The translations under genes and the position numbers were made by a program. This document shows positions 35,201 to 47,157 of a DNA stretch of 64,000 bases, piece after piece (the stretch's first letter is position 1; each line of letters begins with the position of its first letter). Below the pieces are notes generated by a model. It was given only the letters and a program-made list of their open reading frames with translations. It was not told the DNA's origin and made no database searches. Source of the DNA: Aegilops tauschii subsp. strangulata (Eukaryota > Streptophyta > Magnoliopsida > Poales > Poaceae); NCBI RefSeq assembly GCF_002575655.3, contig NC_053038.3:148816885-148880884 (forward strand), written 5' to 3'.

Positions 35201-35717
35201 AGATATCACCTGGTTCCGTTGTCGAAGGGGTGTTGGAGGAGCTGAAGGTGCGTCATGAAGGGGCTGCTCCTCGCGAGCCACCAGGGCCCTGATCCTCAGG
35301 AGGCTCTGGGGTTCCAGGCGGTTCCTTGAGGACCGTCTCCATCTTCGCCAGGACTGCGTGGTTCCTGGCCTCCTAAGCCGCCAGGATGCTCCGCAGGTTG
35401 CGATGGAAGGCGGTCGCCACGCTCGGCAGGCCAAAAGTCATGCGAACGTAGCTATGAGGTGGCCCCTCACAGCGTCCCACACGCGAAGGCCAGAAAGGCT
35501 CCTGAGATGCGGCCCTGTTGAGCCCTGGGACATCTATGCAGACGCGCAGCCCACCATCCTCGCCTGGATGGGGAGCCGCGCCAGGTGAGGGGCGGTCGCC
35601 GCGCATGGTTCTTGCATCTTGCAGTTCCTGAGTGGTCTTGGCTATGAACTCATGAGCGCCGGGCGCTCCTCGCCCGTGGTCCTCCTGAGGGAAACGTGCT
35701 CCGAAGCACGCCTCCAC
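35186..35717 (-). pseudogene. Internally deleted reverse transcriptase stub of element C
   Basis: On - the frame from 35717 reads MEACFGARFPQED, then LRVCIDVPGLNRA and, after the same short gap as in A, SYVRMTFGLPSVATAFHR. The region between the two blocks of a normal Gypsy reverse transcriptase is absent, and the frame breaks near 35373. Sharing this deletion with A means it happened in a common ancestor of both copies. Confidence 0.8.
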
Positions 35718-35982
35718 GTGGTGCCCGAGAGCCTCCCTCGTGATGTTGGCGAGGTCGGAGGCCCTCCAGAAGAGATCCCCCGAGCCCTGCCCGAGGAGGG
35801 CGCCGGGCGCGCCTTCCTATGCGAGAGAGGGAGGCGCCCCAGGCGGGCGCTGATCCTGACGTGGCTCCACCTGCGGTGCCGCTCTCCTAAGGTCCTGTGC
35901 GGAGTAGCTGCTTCTTCTTCTTGGGGACAGCGTCAGGAGGGTACTGTGCTGCATTGCTATCGGGGTCTTCGATTAACGCTGC

Positions 35983-36694
35983 CTAGAAGGCGCGCTCAAG
36001 AGAGCACACCGCATCTTTTTCTTCGCAGGGGACTGTGATGATCCCGTCACTTCCTGGCATCTTGAGGACGTTGTAGCCATGGTGTGTCACTGCCATGAAC
36101 TTGGCCAGGACCGGATACCCGAGGATGGCATTGTATGGCAGACGGATGTGGGAGACATTGAAGTCGATGAGCTCGGTGTGGTATTTGTTGCGCTGTCCGA
36201 AGGTGACAGGGAGGCGGACCTGCCCTATCGGCGTGATGGAACCGCCGGTCACTCCTAAGAAAGGCTTGGTAGGCTGAAGCTGATCGTAGGGCTCTTAAGG
36301 CTGTCGAATGTCTCGACGGACAGGACGTTGAGCCCTGCGCCGCCGTCAATGTGGGTCTTGGTGACTTGTACGTTGCTGATGACGGGTGAGCAAAGCATCG
36401 GGAGGGCACCAGCAGTGGCCGCGCACTTGAGCTGATCTGCTGAACTGAAGGTGATGGCGCACTTGGACCTCCTGAGCGGGCGTGTGGCCTCGAGCCTGGG
36501 GAGGACCGCGTTCACCTCACAAGCAAACTGCTTGAATATTCGCTAAGAGGCTGGGCCTTGAGCTCCACCCAAGATGCAGGCGATAGCTCGCGGCTCTTGG
36601 AAGCCCCCAGCCCCCTCGTCCTGATGGTGGTCTTCGTTCCTTCTTGGTGGTGGCGGCAGCGGAGGAAGGCCGGCGTTGCCTTGAGTACGGTCCT
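35983..36694 (-). pseudogene. gag-protease gene of element C, downstream half
   Basis: Continues the gene interrupted by Fatima. It has the protease stretch THIDGGAGLNVLS (near 36330) and the end part RLPYNAILGYPVLAKF to SLERAF. One frame change near 36280 separates the two halves of the protease. Parallel to 13060-13800 in A. Confidence 0.82.
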
Positions 36695-37165
36695 TGAGGG
36701 AGTCCTGGATTAGGGGGTCCTCAGACAGCTGGACTATATACCTTAGCCGGACTGTTGGACTATGAAGATACAAGATTGAAGACTTCGTCCCGTGTCCGGA
36801 TGGGACTCACCTTGGCGTGGAAGGCAAGATTGGCAAATACAGATATGTAGATTTCCTCCCTTGTAACTAACTCTCTGTAACCCTAGCCCCCTCCGGTGTC
36901 TATATAAACCGGAGGGTTTAGTCCGTAGGACAACAACAATCATACCATAGGCTAGCTTCTAGGGTTTAGCCTCTACGATCTCGTGGTAGATCAACTCTTG
37001 TAATACTCATACCATCAAGATCAATCAAGCAGGAAGTAGGGTATTAGCTCCATCGAGAGGGCCCGAACCTGGGTAAACATCGTGTCCCCCGCCTCTTGTT
37101 ACCATCCGCCTTAGACGCACAGTTCGGGACCCCCTACCCGAGATCCACCGGTTTTGACACCGACA
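36695..37165 (+). repeat. 5' LTR of the Fatima-like element
   Basis: Starts TGAGGGAGTCCTGG and ends GTTTTGACACCGACA. Core promoter TATATAAA at 36901-36908. Confidence 0.92.
36889..36916 (+). promoter_or_regulatory. TATA box held inside a 9 bp inverted repeat (Fatima LTR)
   Basis: CCCTCCGGT (36889-36897) and ACCGGAGGG (36908-36916) are perfect reverse complements and enclose TATATAA. The other LTR keeps both arms (45209-45217, 45228-45236). Confidence 0.75.
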
Positions 37166-37209
37166 TTGGTGCTTTCATTGAGAGTTCCACTATGCCGTCA
37201 CTGTAAGGC

Positions 37210-39525
37210 TTGATGGCTCCTTCGATCATCGGCAACGATGCGATCCAGGGTGAGGTTTTCCTCCCCGGACAGATCTTCGTATTTGGCGGCTTCGTACTGC
37301 GGGCCAACTCGCTTGGCCATCTGGAGCAGATCGAGAGCTACTCCCCTGGCCATCAGGTCAGGTTTGGAAACTTGAACTATATCGCCGACATCCGCAGAGA
37401 CTTGATCTTTGACGGATTGGAGCCCATGTCATGTGCGCCGCACAGTCACGACGAGCATGACTTAGCTCTGTCGTCGGATAGTGTTTGGGAGATCGCACCT
37501 GCAACTACTCCGGCCCTCAATCCGGAACAAATCGCGCCATCTGAGGATGGGTGGATGGACCCCGCCACGTAGGCCGCACTCTCAGTGGGGACAGAGCCGA
37601 ATACCGACTTCACCTCCTACGAGACCCGTGTTGCCGAACCGTTGGATTCGTCCCCGGCCACGGGCTCCGAGCCGCCTGCATCCGTGCCTATCGAATCCGA
37701 TTGGGCACCGATCATGGAGTTTACCTCCGCGGATATCTTTCAGCACTCACCCTTGGCGACGTGCTAAACTCGTTGAGGTCTCTCTCTCTGTCAGGAGACC
37801 CTTGGCCGAACTATGTCCGGCTAGAATGGGATGCGGACGACGAAGAAATTCGCTCCCCACCCACCACCCACTTAGTAGCCACTATCGACGATTTAACCGA
37901 CATGCTCTATTTCGGCTCCGAAGACATCGACGGTATGGACGACGATGCACGAACAGGAACCATCGCCCACAGGGCGCTGGACAGCCACTTCATCACATGA
38001 TATATACATGGTGGATACACCCAAAGAAGACAATGATGAGGAACGGGAGGATGCAACGAAGGATAACCCCCTCGAGAAGCAACCAAAGCGACGACGCAGA
38101 CGCCGCTCCAAATCCCGCCTCGGCAAAAACAGCGATAACAGCGCAAGAAAGAGTGAGACCCCGGTCGACTCCAATGCAATAGAGCAGGACGAGCCAGCGG
38201 ACGGCGAACATAGTATGGAGCCACTGTCCGATCACGGCGACGCCGAGGGTAGAAATCATCAACCTGTCTCCGGAGAGGAGAATAGTCCGGATGATGATGT
38301 ACATATCATCCCAGAAAGGAACTTGGAACAAGAGAACCTCCACAGAAGGCTTATTGCCACCGCGAGGAGTCTCAAGAAGCAGAAACAAAGGCTTAAGGCC
38401 GCGCAAAATACACTCATCAGTAGATGGAACAAAGTGCTGGACACTGCGGAAAAGTACGGTGGCAGTCGCCACACAAAGAGTTACCCAAAGCGCAAGCTGC
38501 TGCCTGAATTCGATGACGAGGCCTTAGAACCTACACAGCCGGAAAATAAAACGGCTGATCGGTCGGATTGACCACCTCGTGGCCGTGATAGGGCGGCTAA
38601 TGAGGTCGCACATAAGTCAGCACACGATTTATGTGAGGACTTGCATCAAAAAGACGACATTAGGAGATCCATCTACGGATCTAGGAAGCGCGCTCCAGTG
38701 CAGAATCAAAACCAAACACTACAACCGTCAGAACGCCACGATACATCCAAATACAGGGGTGCCGCACACCCCCTATGCTTCACCGATGAGGTACTGGATC
38801 ATGAATTCCCAGAGGGATTCAAACCCGTGAACATAGAGGCATACGACGGAACGACAGACCCTGGGGTCTAGATTGAGGACTTCATCCTCCATATCCATAT
38901 GGCTCGCGAAGACGATCTCCACGCCATCAAATACTTGCCCCTCAAGTTGAAAGGACCAACTCGGCACTGGCTGAAGAGGCTCCCCGAAAATTCCATTGGA
39001 AGTTGGGAGGAGCTTGAGGATGCTTTTAGGGCTAACTTTCAAGGGACCTATGTCCGACCTCCGGATGTAGACAATTTAAGTCATATAATTCAACAGCCCG
39101 GAGAGTCAGCCCAAAAGCTTTGGAATAGATTTCTCACTAAGAAGAATCAAATCGTCGATTGCCCGGACGCCGAAGCCTTAGCAGCTTTCAAACAAAGCGT
39201 CCGAGACGAATGGCTCGCCAGACACCTCGGCCAAGAAAAGCCAACGACAATGGCAGCCCTAACAAGCCTCATAACCCGGTTTTGCGCGAGCGAAGATAGC
39301 TGGCTGGCCCGTATTAGCACCAGCGACCCAGGCACTTCTGAAGTCAGGGATGGCAATGCAAAACCACGATGCAGAAGCAAGCGTCGAAATAACGAAGACA
39401 GCCCAGACAACACGGCGGTAAACGCCGGATTTAGGGGCTCTCGACCCGGTCAGCGGAAAAAGCCTTTCAAAGGCAGCAGAGATGGACCGTCCAGCCTAAA
39501 CAAGATTCTAGACAAATTATGTTAG
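37210..39525 (+). pseudogene. gag gene of the Fatima-like element, broken
   Basis: Starts near 37213 (MAPSIIGNDAIQGEVF) with an N-terminal domain not shared with A or C. A charged middle part follows (38000-38570, with KRRRRRRSKSRL and a later basic stretch). The conserved gag core at 38899-39290 reads DDLHAIKYLPLKLKGPTRHW and IQQPGESAQKLWNRF, then SVRDEWLARHLG. A stop (TAG near 38869) interrupts the frame just before the core, and at least two frame changes lie upstream (near 37570 and 37950). No clear zinc knuckle remains, though a Cys/His pair lies near 39530-39580 after the stop at 39523-39525. The protein would form the particle; this copy cannot make it whole. Confidence 0.8.
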
Positions 39526-39702
39526 ATTCATGGCACCTCCGATAAACCTGCAAATCACACCCACAGAGAATGCTGGGTCTTCAAGCAGGCCGGTAAGTTA
39601 AACGCCGAACACAAGGGTAGGGAAACACCAAGTGAAGACGAGGATGAGCCTCGCCAGCAAAGCATTGGGGGACAGAAAAAATTCCCACCAGAGGTCAAAA
39701 CA

Positions 39703-40306
39703 GTGAACATGATTCACGTAACAAAAACAAGGAGCAAACATGCACTCCAAGACATATGCACCGTAGAGCCCGTCACCCCTAAGTTCAACCCTTGGTCGGC
39801 CTGCCCGATCACTTTTGATCGCAGGGATCACCTGACGAGTATCCGGCACGGAGGACTAGCTGCCTTGGTGTTAGACCCAATTATCGACGGATACCATCTC
39901 ACCCAAGTCCTCATGGACGGAGGCAGTAGTCTTAATCTGATATATCAGGACACGGTCCGCAAAAATGGGGATAGACCCGACAAGAATAAGCCAAATCAAT
40001 ACTACCTTTAAAGGAGTAATACCAGGCCCAGAGGCCCGCTGTACGGGCTCTCTAGTACTATAGGTCGTATTCGGTTCTCCCGACAACTTCCGAAGTGAAA
40101 AATTAACCTTCGACATCGCTTCATTCCGAAGCGGCTATCAAGCACTACTCGGAAGAACAGCTTTTGCTCGTTTTAATGTAGCACCGCATTACGCTTCTCT
40201 TAAGCTTAAGATGCCCGGTCCACGGGGCATCATCACAGTGAGCGCAAATATTGAGTGTTCCTTACGCTCAGAAGAATGTGTGGCGGCTTTAGCAGCTGAA
40301 CACTAA
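39703..40306 (+). pseudogene. Retropepsin-like protease domain of the Fatima-like element
   Basis: Contains the active-site stretch VLMDGGSSLNLIY (39910-39950), then after a frame change near 40010 the C-terminal part GYQALLGRTAFARFNVAPHY, LKMPGPRGIITV, with a stop at 40304-40306. No polymerase follows. Parallel in order to the protease of A and C but clearly a different family. Confidence 0.8.
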
Positions 40307-41505
40307 ATGACCTCTCCAACCAGAATAAATGGTCGGTCGTCAAGATTGTGGACACGGCTAGATGAGTCCGGCACATCACTAGCTGTAACAGCTTAGATAA
40401 ACCTGAGATTGGTTTGATGGTTATACCCCTATAGGCGGTACCAGGGGCTTCCCGCATGTAAAAAGGACTACAGTTCGGCTCGACCTTACTCATCTTGAAT
40501 TTTAATGGTTTATTGAGAATAACCAATTTTCTGCACGACAACTTTCAACTAATTTCTTCTCTTTTACAGATGATAATCGTGCTACACCCTTCCAGGATAC
40601 GGCGCAATGGAGACACAGGCGCAGACGTGCAGCAGGGCCCCATTCAAAGGTTTCTTTTTAGATTAAGACCCTGTGTAAACCTTTTTTACTGTCTCTTGTT
40701 GCTTCACATCCTCCGGATACTCAATATAACCGAGAGGGATGCTGACGTTATTGGCATTTTGCCACGTCAGAATAATGCACGTACCTGGACACTAGGGGTT
40801 CATTATCAAGGGTGTTACCCAGCCCGGTATATGTTGTAAAGACCGAATACCTTAGGGAGTGTTCGGCGTCGCGAGTTTGGCCTTATATGCATCAGCTCCG
40901 AATCATGTCTTTGGTCAAATGTTGGGTTTGCCCGGCTCCCGCGCTTTGCTACCTTACGTTCCGCTCTATCGGCTAAGGTGGCACCGGGAGAACTACTGCG
41001 ATTGTGCCCTGGTTCATCCGGATGAGCACCTCAGTAGAGAAAGCCGAAAACTGACTGTCATGATAAAGTGCGAGACTTGTCAACCACTCGACGACTTAGA
41101 GGAATCTTCGGGATTCCTCCGCATTAACGAAGGGCCGGTTTTCTCGGTCATGTACGTACGCGCCCCGTATTCGGATGAGCTCGGAAGTACCAGGGGCTAT
41201 ATAGTAGCCCCACTATCAAACTCCTATGGTTAAGTGAAAGTGTTAAAGCAATATAATCCAATTGCCTCGTTCACCGTGCTATCACCTCCTTAATGGACCA
41301 AGACGTTGGATCAAGTGTGAACACGCGCTTTTGCGAACACCCCCGCATTATGTGCGTGGGGGCTGAAGCCGACGATTGCAAACTTTCAGGTTATATACAT
41401 ATATACATAAACGGCCGCAAAGGAGGCACCATAATACTTTCAGGCAAAAGTATAAACACAGCCTTTATAATTCAAATAGCATTGTCATTACAATCTAAAT
41501 ACATG
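40307..41505 (+). other. Spacer of the Fatima-like element
   Basis: About 1.2 kb where a complete Gypsy element would have reverse transcriptase, RNase H and integrase. Short frames at 40495-41233 show no known motif. A TATA-like run and AT-rich stretch near 41390-41480 lies just past the end of the antisense gene. Nothing else recognised. Confidence 0.6.
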
Positions 41506-44469
41506 TCACTTGAACATGACACTCTTCGAGCACTGAGCCTCTATTAAACGAGCACCTTCCAGGACTTCTTCAAAATAGTGCTCGGCAGAAACCTGGCCTA
41601 TGGCCGGATTCTGGGTTGCAATTGCGGTGGCCTGCATCTCCGCCCAGTATGTCTTGACACGGGCAAGAGCCATCCGCGCACCCTCTATGCATGCCGACCT
41701 CTTTACCGCGTCAATATGCGGCACGACACCAAGGAATTGTTGCGCAAGACCAAAATAACTATTCGGCCTTGGTCCTTCCGGCCAGAGACGATCCACGATA
41801 GACCTCATGGCAAGCCCGGACAACCTATGGAGCTCGGCCCACTCGGCCATTTGCTCATTTAACAGCAGCGGACGCACCGGAGCATGGAACTGCGACCAAA
41901 ACAACTTTTCCACTTCGTGATCTTTTTGATCTTCGAAAAACTTGGTCGCATCAGCAGCACTCGCTGCCAAATCCAGGTACGCGTCCGCAGAACTCCATAA
42001 TTGATCCATAAGGGCATACTTAGGATCTTCGAACTTCGTCCGCAACAAAAAGGGCTTCCCAGCCGTGATATTTCCGGCTTGACGTAGCTCCTCCTTCGCC
42101 GCTCTGATTTTAGAGCGGGTTTCCTTAGCTGCTACGATGGCTTTCTCCAGGTCCACCGTCTTCGTTTGACTTTCCCTTTCGAGAAGCTCATAACGGTCGG
42201 CGGCGTCTTTCAGCTCAACAGCCATCTTGGCTATTGCTCTCGCAATGCGCAGCCTGTTCGGCTTTTAACTCTTCGACCGCCTTTAGGGCGGCCGCATCAC
42301 TCCTCCTGGCTTGTTCCTTGGCTTGGGCAAGTTCCGCCCGAAGGGTCTCCATGGCGGCAGCTCCATCTGCAGACACATCATATTATAGATACTAGCATTA
42401 TGCTCCTCTTAATATATGTTGACCACTGGAGAATACATACACGTGCCTCGTCAAGCCGCATGTTTACAAGCATGATGTCGGCGTCTGCCGCATCAAGTTG
42501 CCGCTTCAGTTCAGCAAACTCACTAGTCCCGCTAGCCACCGGACCTTCAGCCACCTGCACATGAAGGTGGCATTATTATTACCTGGGACTATGATCCTCT
42601 GTTTTCTGCCTTTTTCGACAGCAACCGGAGTCTCAGGGGCTACTATCTACATAGGGCACACCTGGTGTGTGCGGCACCGTCAAAAAATATACATATTACT
42701 TTGTGTACCTCAAAGCCTCTCAACAGGCTCATCAAAGCTTCATGCAACCCGCTCTCGGCGGATGAAATCTTCTCAACCACCGTACCCATTAACGTACGGT
42801 GTGCTTCTGAGATAGCTGCTTGCTCCAGAAGATTCTGGAGTAAGTCTGGTCGCACACCGGACAGTTCCGGACACTTTTTGCTGCTCCCCTTAGGAGCCGA
42901 ATACTCCGGACTCCGGGTGGCCGAAGGGTTACCTTCCGGACTTGGCGGATCAGGAGAAACCCTTCGTGACGACACCTCAGGGTCGCCCGCCTCATTAGGC
43001 GGGGAAGCATGGGGAGGTGTTTCGCTCTCCATCATCTCCGGAAGAAGATCCCCCGAAGATGAACTCTGTCGAGAAGGGCTACGATCCGAACTGCAGGACA
43101 TACGTCTCGGTTATTGTCCTCAGAAATAACGTAGGATATGTTTACTATAAAGTACTCTTGTCTACTTACAGCTCGATGGGGGGCTGATCCCCTTGCGGGC
43201 ACTGTGTGGTAAGGACCCTCTGGCGAGGATTTCTTCCCTCGTTTGGAAACCATTGTTTCCAAGTCTTCAGAGGTGGTCCTCTTCCTTCCCTGGGGAGAGG
43301 GAATTTTGGATTCTTCTCCCCGGTTATCCTCCTTCGCGGAGGCACTAATTCCCCCAGTCTGGATGAATAATGAGTGAGGCCCGCTTTTGGCTTCTTCATT
43401 CCCCCTTTATCTTCCCCTGAGGGCGCTTGATAAGGCGCGAGCTCAAGCATTCTGGCCAGCACTGGATCTGCTGAGCCTTCGGGAAGGGGGCCGAACACCT
43501 GATCATCTTCGCCTTTTTTACCCAGTCCTGGTCAAAGAGTGACTTTTCAGAACGATGTTGTGATAAATAGACAGCATGTTCGGCCGAAGAACTACTTACT
43601 TGGGTATCTGGACGATTGCAGCTCAGACCCGCATCCTCGGTGGTGTCCGGACACTTTATTTGTGATCCGAAGAACAATCTGTACATCTCTTCGAGCGTCA
43701 TGCCAAAGAAGTGCTGAATAGCTCGCAATCCTTCCGGGTTGAACTCCCACATACGGAGAGGTCGACGTTTGCAAGGCAGGATTCAACGAACTAGCATGAC
43801 TTGCATTACCGTGACCAGGCTGACATCTCTCTCGAGGAGATCTCGGATGCAACTCTGCAATATCGGCACGTCATTTACTGGCCCCCAGTCCAGCCCCTTG
43901 TTGATACATGACGCCAGTTGTGGCGGGGGGCCCGAGCGGAAGGCAGGGGCAGCTACCCACTTAGTACCTCGGGGAGCTGTGATGTAAAACCACTCCCGTT
44001 GCCATAGGCTGGACACCTCCGGGAAGGAACCCTTTGGCCATGGAACATCGGCGCCTTTGCTTATTACGGCACCTCCGCATTCTGCCTGTCGCCCACTAAT
44101 CATCTTCAGTTTCACATTAAAGGTCTTGAGCCATAAGCCGAAGTGTGGGGTGACGTGGAGGAAGGCCTTAGACACGACGATGAACGACGAGATGTGAAGG
44201 ATGGAATCCGGGGCCAGATCATGGAAATCAAGCCCGTAATAAAACATGAGCCCTCTAACAAAGGGATCTAGACTAAGGCCTAGCCCTCGGAGGAAGTGGG
44301 AGATGAATACGACACTCTCGCCGGGTTCGGGAGTTGGGATGACCTGCCCTCGAGCAGGCAGCCTGTGCGAGATTTCGGCGGTCAGATACCTGGCTTCTCT
44401 TAGCTTCTTGATGTCCTCCTCTATGACAGAAGAGGGCATCCACCGACCTTGAAGGTTGGATCCGGACAT
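41506..44469 (-). pseudogene. Antisense multi-exon gene of the Fatima-like element: Transposase_28-family protein
   Basis: ATG at 44469 (MSGSNLQGRWMPSSVIEED) opens a first exon to about 43783 with the core SLDPFVRGLMFYYGLDFHDL, DSILHISSFI and VTPHFGLWLKTF, the same fold signature as in A, C and D but strongly diverged. Further pieces follow in other frames: 43752-43396 (FFGMTLEEMYRLFF), 43101-42643, 42560-42430 (a short coiled coil ELKRQLDAADADI), and 42360-41506, a charged stretch ending ALARVKTYWAEMQ and a C-terminal HYFEEVLEGARLIE. Changes of frame at points with GT and AG suggest several introns, for example between about 42440 and 42375; a small deletion near 42240 also shifts the frame. 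Exact splice sites are not certain. Confidence 0.72.
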
Positions 44470-45014
44470 GATTGAAGGTCCGAAACGCCTAGCCTGAGCC
44501 TTGGGTGTTGGAACTCGGGGCGGGGGAAGGATTCGATTGAGCGCGAGAAGAAAAGGACAGGCCTTGGCCTCTTTATAAAGAGGGTGAATATCAAGTGTCC
44601 TCCGCGTGGCCGTTTGGAACTTGCCTAAAATCGAGGAGTCATACCAACAGGCACGATTGGGTTACCCATACCCGTATTGATGAGAATCCCGTGATAAGGG
44701 GGACACGATCTCTGCTTCGACAAGACGTGCCAATCAAACCGCCTCGCAAAACGTGCAGTGGCGGGCGAGGAGAAACGGTTCGGATAATGACCAGACCGTG
44801 GTGTGACGTCACGTTATGAAAAGTTGTCAGCAGATTAGATTTGTGGAAATATTATTCTCTCTACGGTAGTATGTGGAATTTGTTTTGCAGCGCCGGACAC
44901 TATCCTTGTGTTCAAAATCTTTCATGGAGTATTTGGAGGAGGAACCCACCTTGCAATGCCGAAGACAATCTGCGCGCGGGACTCATCGTCATTGAAGCCT
45001 GGTTCAGGGGCTAC

Positions 45015-45485
45015 TGAGGGGGTCCTGGATTAGGGGGTCCTCGGACAGTCGGACTATATACCTTAGCCGGACTGTTGGACTATGAAGATACAAGATTGAA
45101 GACTTCGTCCCGTGTCCAGATGGGACTCACCTTGGCGTGGAAGGCAAGCTTGGCAAATACGGATATGTAGATTTCCTCCCTTGTAACCGACTCTGTGTAA
45201 CCCTAGCCCCCTCCGGTGTCTATATAAACCGGAGGGTTTAGTCCGTAGGACAACAACAATCATACGATAGGCTAGCTTCTAGGGTTTAGCCTCTACGATC
45301 TCATGGTAGATCAACTCTTGTAATACTCATATCATCAAGATCAATCAAGCAGGAAGTAGGGTATTACCTCCATCGAGAGGGCCCGAACCTGGGTAAACAT
45401 CGTGTCCCCCGCCTCCTGTTACCATCCGCCTTAGATGCCCAGTTCGGGACCCCCTACCCGAGATCCGCCGGTTTTGACACCGACA
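45015..45485 (+). repeat. 3' LTR of the Fatima-like element
   Basis: 471 bp, same ends as the 5' LTR; TATATAAA at 45221-45228. Confidence 0.92.
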
Positions 45486-47086
45486 GTCCTCGCGAGGCTG
45501 GTCCCTCCATGCGCCTTCGTGAGGCTGGTCTTGCCAGCGGTCTTCACGAGGTAGGTCACGCCACTCCTGGCGAGGGCCACGGTCATCCCAGCGTCCTCCG
45601 CCACGTCCTCCTCCATGGCCGTAGCCCCAGTCGTTGCGCTCGGGGCGTCGATCGAGGCGTCCATCCCAGATGGCCCTGAGCTCTTGACAGTCATTAGTGT
45701 TGCGGCTATGAATGTTGTGGAAGGCGCAGAATGGCCGGCTGCTCTTGGATGGCTCGGGCTGGTCCCGACCACGCTTCGTGTCTGGCTCCGCCGCGAGCAC
45801 GACCACCCCCTTACGCTTCACGTCCTTGGCCTTGGCTCTCTTCTCCTCCAGGTCGGCAGCTGGGAGCTCGAGAAGGGAAAGGCGCCCTTCCTCAGCCCTT
45901 GCGCACTTGGTCGCAAGGTTGAACAACTCCAAGGACATGCAGAACTCCTCATGGATGGCGAGCTCCTCCTTCATCTTGACATCGTGGACGCCATCAGAAA
46001 ACGCAGAGATAACAGCCTCGTCCGTCACCTTGGGGATCTTGAGGCGAACGTTGTTGAAGCGCTGGATGTACTTCTGGAGGGTTTCTCCTGGTTGCTGCTT
46101 GACGCGGCGCAGGTCACCCGTGGCCGGAGGATGGTCGCGAGTGCCCTGGAAGTTGGCGATGAAGCGGTCGTGCATCTCGTTCCAGGAGGAAATGGAGCCT
46201 GGAGGTAGGTTCAGGAGCCATGAGCGGGCACCATCCTTGAGAGCCATGGGGAACCAGTTCGCCATGACTTTCTCGTTGCCGTTGGCCGCCTCGATGCTCA
46301 GCTCATAGAGCTGCTGGAACTCCGCGGGGTCGGGGGTGCCGTCGTAGCGAGGAGGCAGGTCTGGCTTGAACTTGCCCGGCCATGCGACGCTACGCAGCTC
46401 AGGAGTGATGGCGCGGCAACCCGCGGTGGCCACCGGGACCCTTTGCTGGTGTGGAGCCTGGCCTTGATGTCCGCGCACCGCCACCGCAGGCAGCACATGA
46501 TCTTGTCGTAGTGGTGCTGGGAGCGCGAGAACGCTTTCTTCTGGATGAGGAGCCTCTTGGCAGCTTCCTTCTTCGCGTCCGGGATCTCGACGCGGTGGGT
46601 CGCGCCGGGGGGCCGCAGGCCTTGGCGCCAGGACGCCGTCTTGGCGCGGAGGTGGTGGTGGTGCTCCGTGGGCCACGTCGCCCGTAGTTGGCGGAGGGCG
46701 AGGCAGCGAGAGGGACGGCGCGAGGGACCCCCTGCGGTGCTAACGAGCTTGGCGATGCAGTCCAGCTAGTCCTCGTAGAGGTCATCGATGGGGCGGTAGC
46801 ACAGGAGTTCACGTGCCATGCACAACGCAGCCTCCGCGTCCATGGGAGCGCGACGAGCGTGAGACGATGAGCTGGCAGGGGTCAACGACGGAGTGGCGGT
46901 GCGGCCATCCCGCCGCACCGAGGGGTGCCGCGAGGACGCTTGCTACTCGTTTCCCGCCGGGCCGGTGGCGGCGTTGGCGGCATGTGACGGAGAACGATGG
47001 GGAGGCCCGCCGACGGGAGCCGTCTGAGCAACGCGGGCGGCGAGGGCGGCCCGCCGCTCAGCGTGAGCTCGGCTAGCGTCCGCCAT
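45486..47086 (-). pseudogene. gag gene of element C, upstream half
   Basis: ATG at 47086 (MADASRAHAERRAALAARVAQ) opens the N-terminus. After frame changes between about 46900 and 46650, a long open stretch (46676 to the Fatima border at 45486) carries the gag core PPRYDGTPDPAEF, RRVKQQPGETLQKYIQRFNN and the zinc-knuckle-like FCAFHNIHSRNTNDC, then an arginine- and glycine-rich part. It is better kept than in A, which shows what A lost. The Fatima insertion cut it just before the protease. Confidence 0.85.
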
Positions 47087-47138
47087 GGAGACGACGAAGC
47101 GACGGGACGTGGATCGACGGAAGGAAAGCTTCGGCGCA

Positions 47139-47157
47139 CCCCTACCTGGGCACCATA
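47139..47157 (-). other. Putative primer binding site of element C
   Basis: On -, TATGGTGCCCAGGTAGGGG follows the 5' LTR directly, matching the site of A in 14 or so of 19 places. Confidence 0.6.

Larger units (their letters stand above)
36695..45485 (+). mobile_element. Fatima-like Gypsy retrotransposon, non-autonomous
   Basis: LTRs of 471 bp at 36695-37165 and 45015-45485, flanked by GTCCT (36690-36694, 45486-45490). Primer site candidate ATTGGTGCTTTCATTGAGAG at 37165-37184; purine-rich GGTTCAGGGGCTAC before the 3' LTR (45001-45014). Inside: gag and protease remnants on + (37210-40306) and an antisense gene on - (41506-44469). No reverse transcriptase, RNase H or integrase is seen. About 18 LTR differences in 471 bases by eye. 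The family name is from memory of the LTR. Confidence 0.88.

Noticed and set aside
36695..45485. Fatima element as an autonomous copy with hidden polymerase
   Set aside because: No reverse transcriptase, RNase H or integrase motif (such as YxDD or D-D-E) was seen on either strand between 40307 and 45000.
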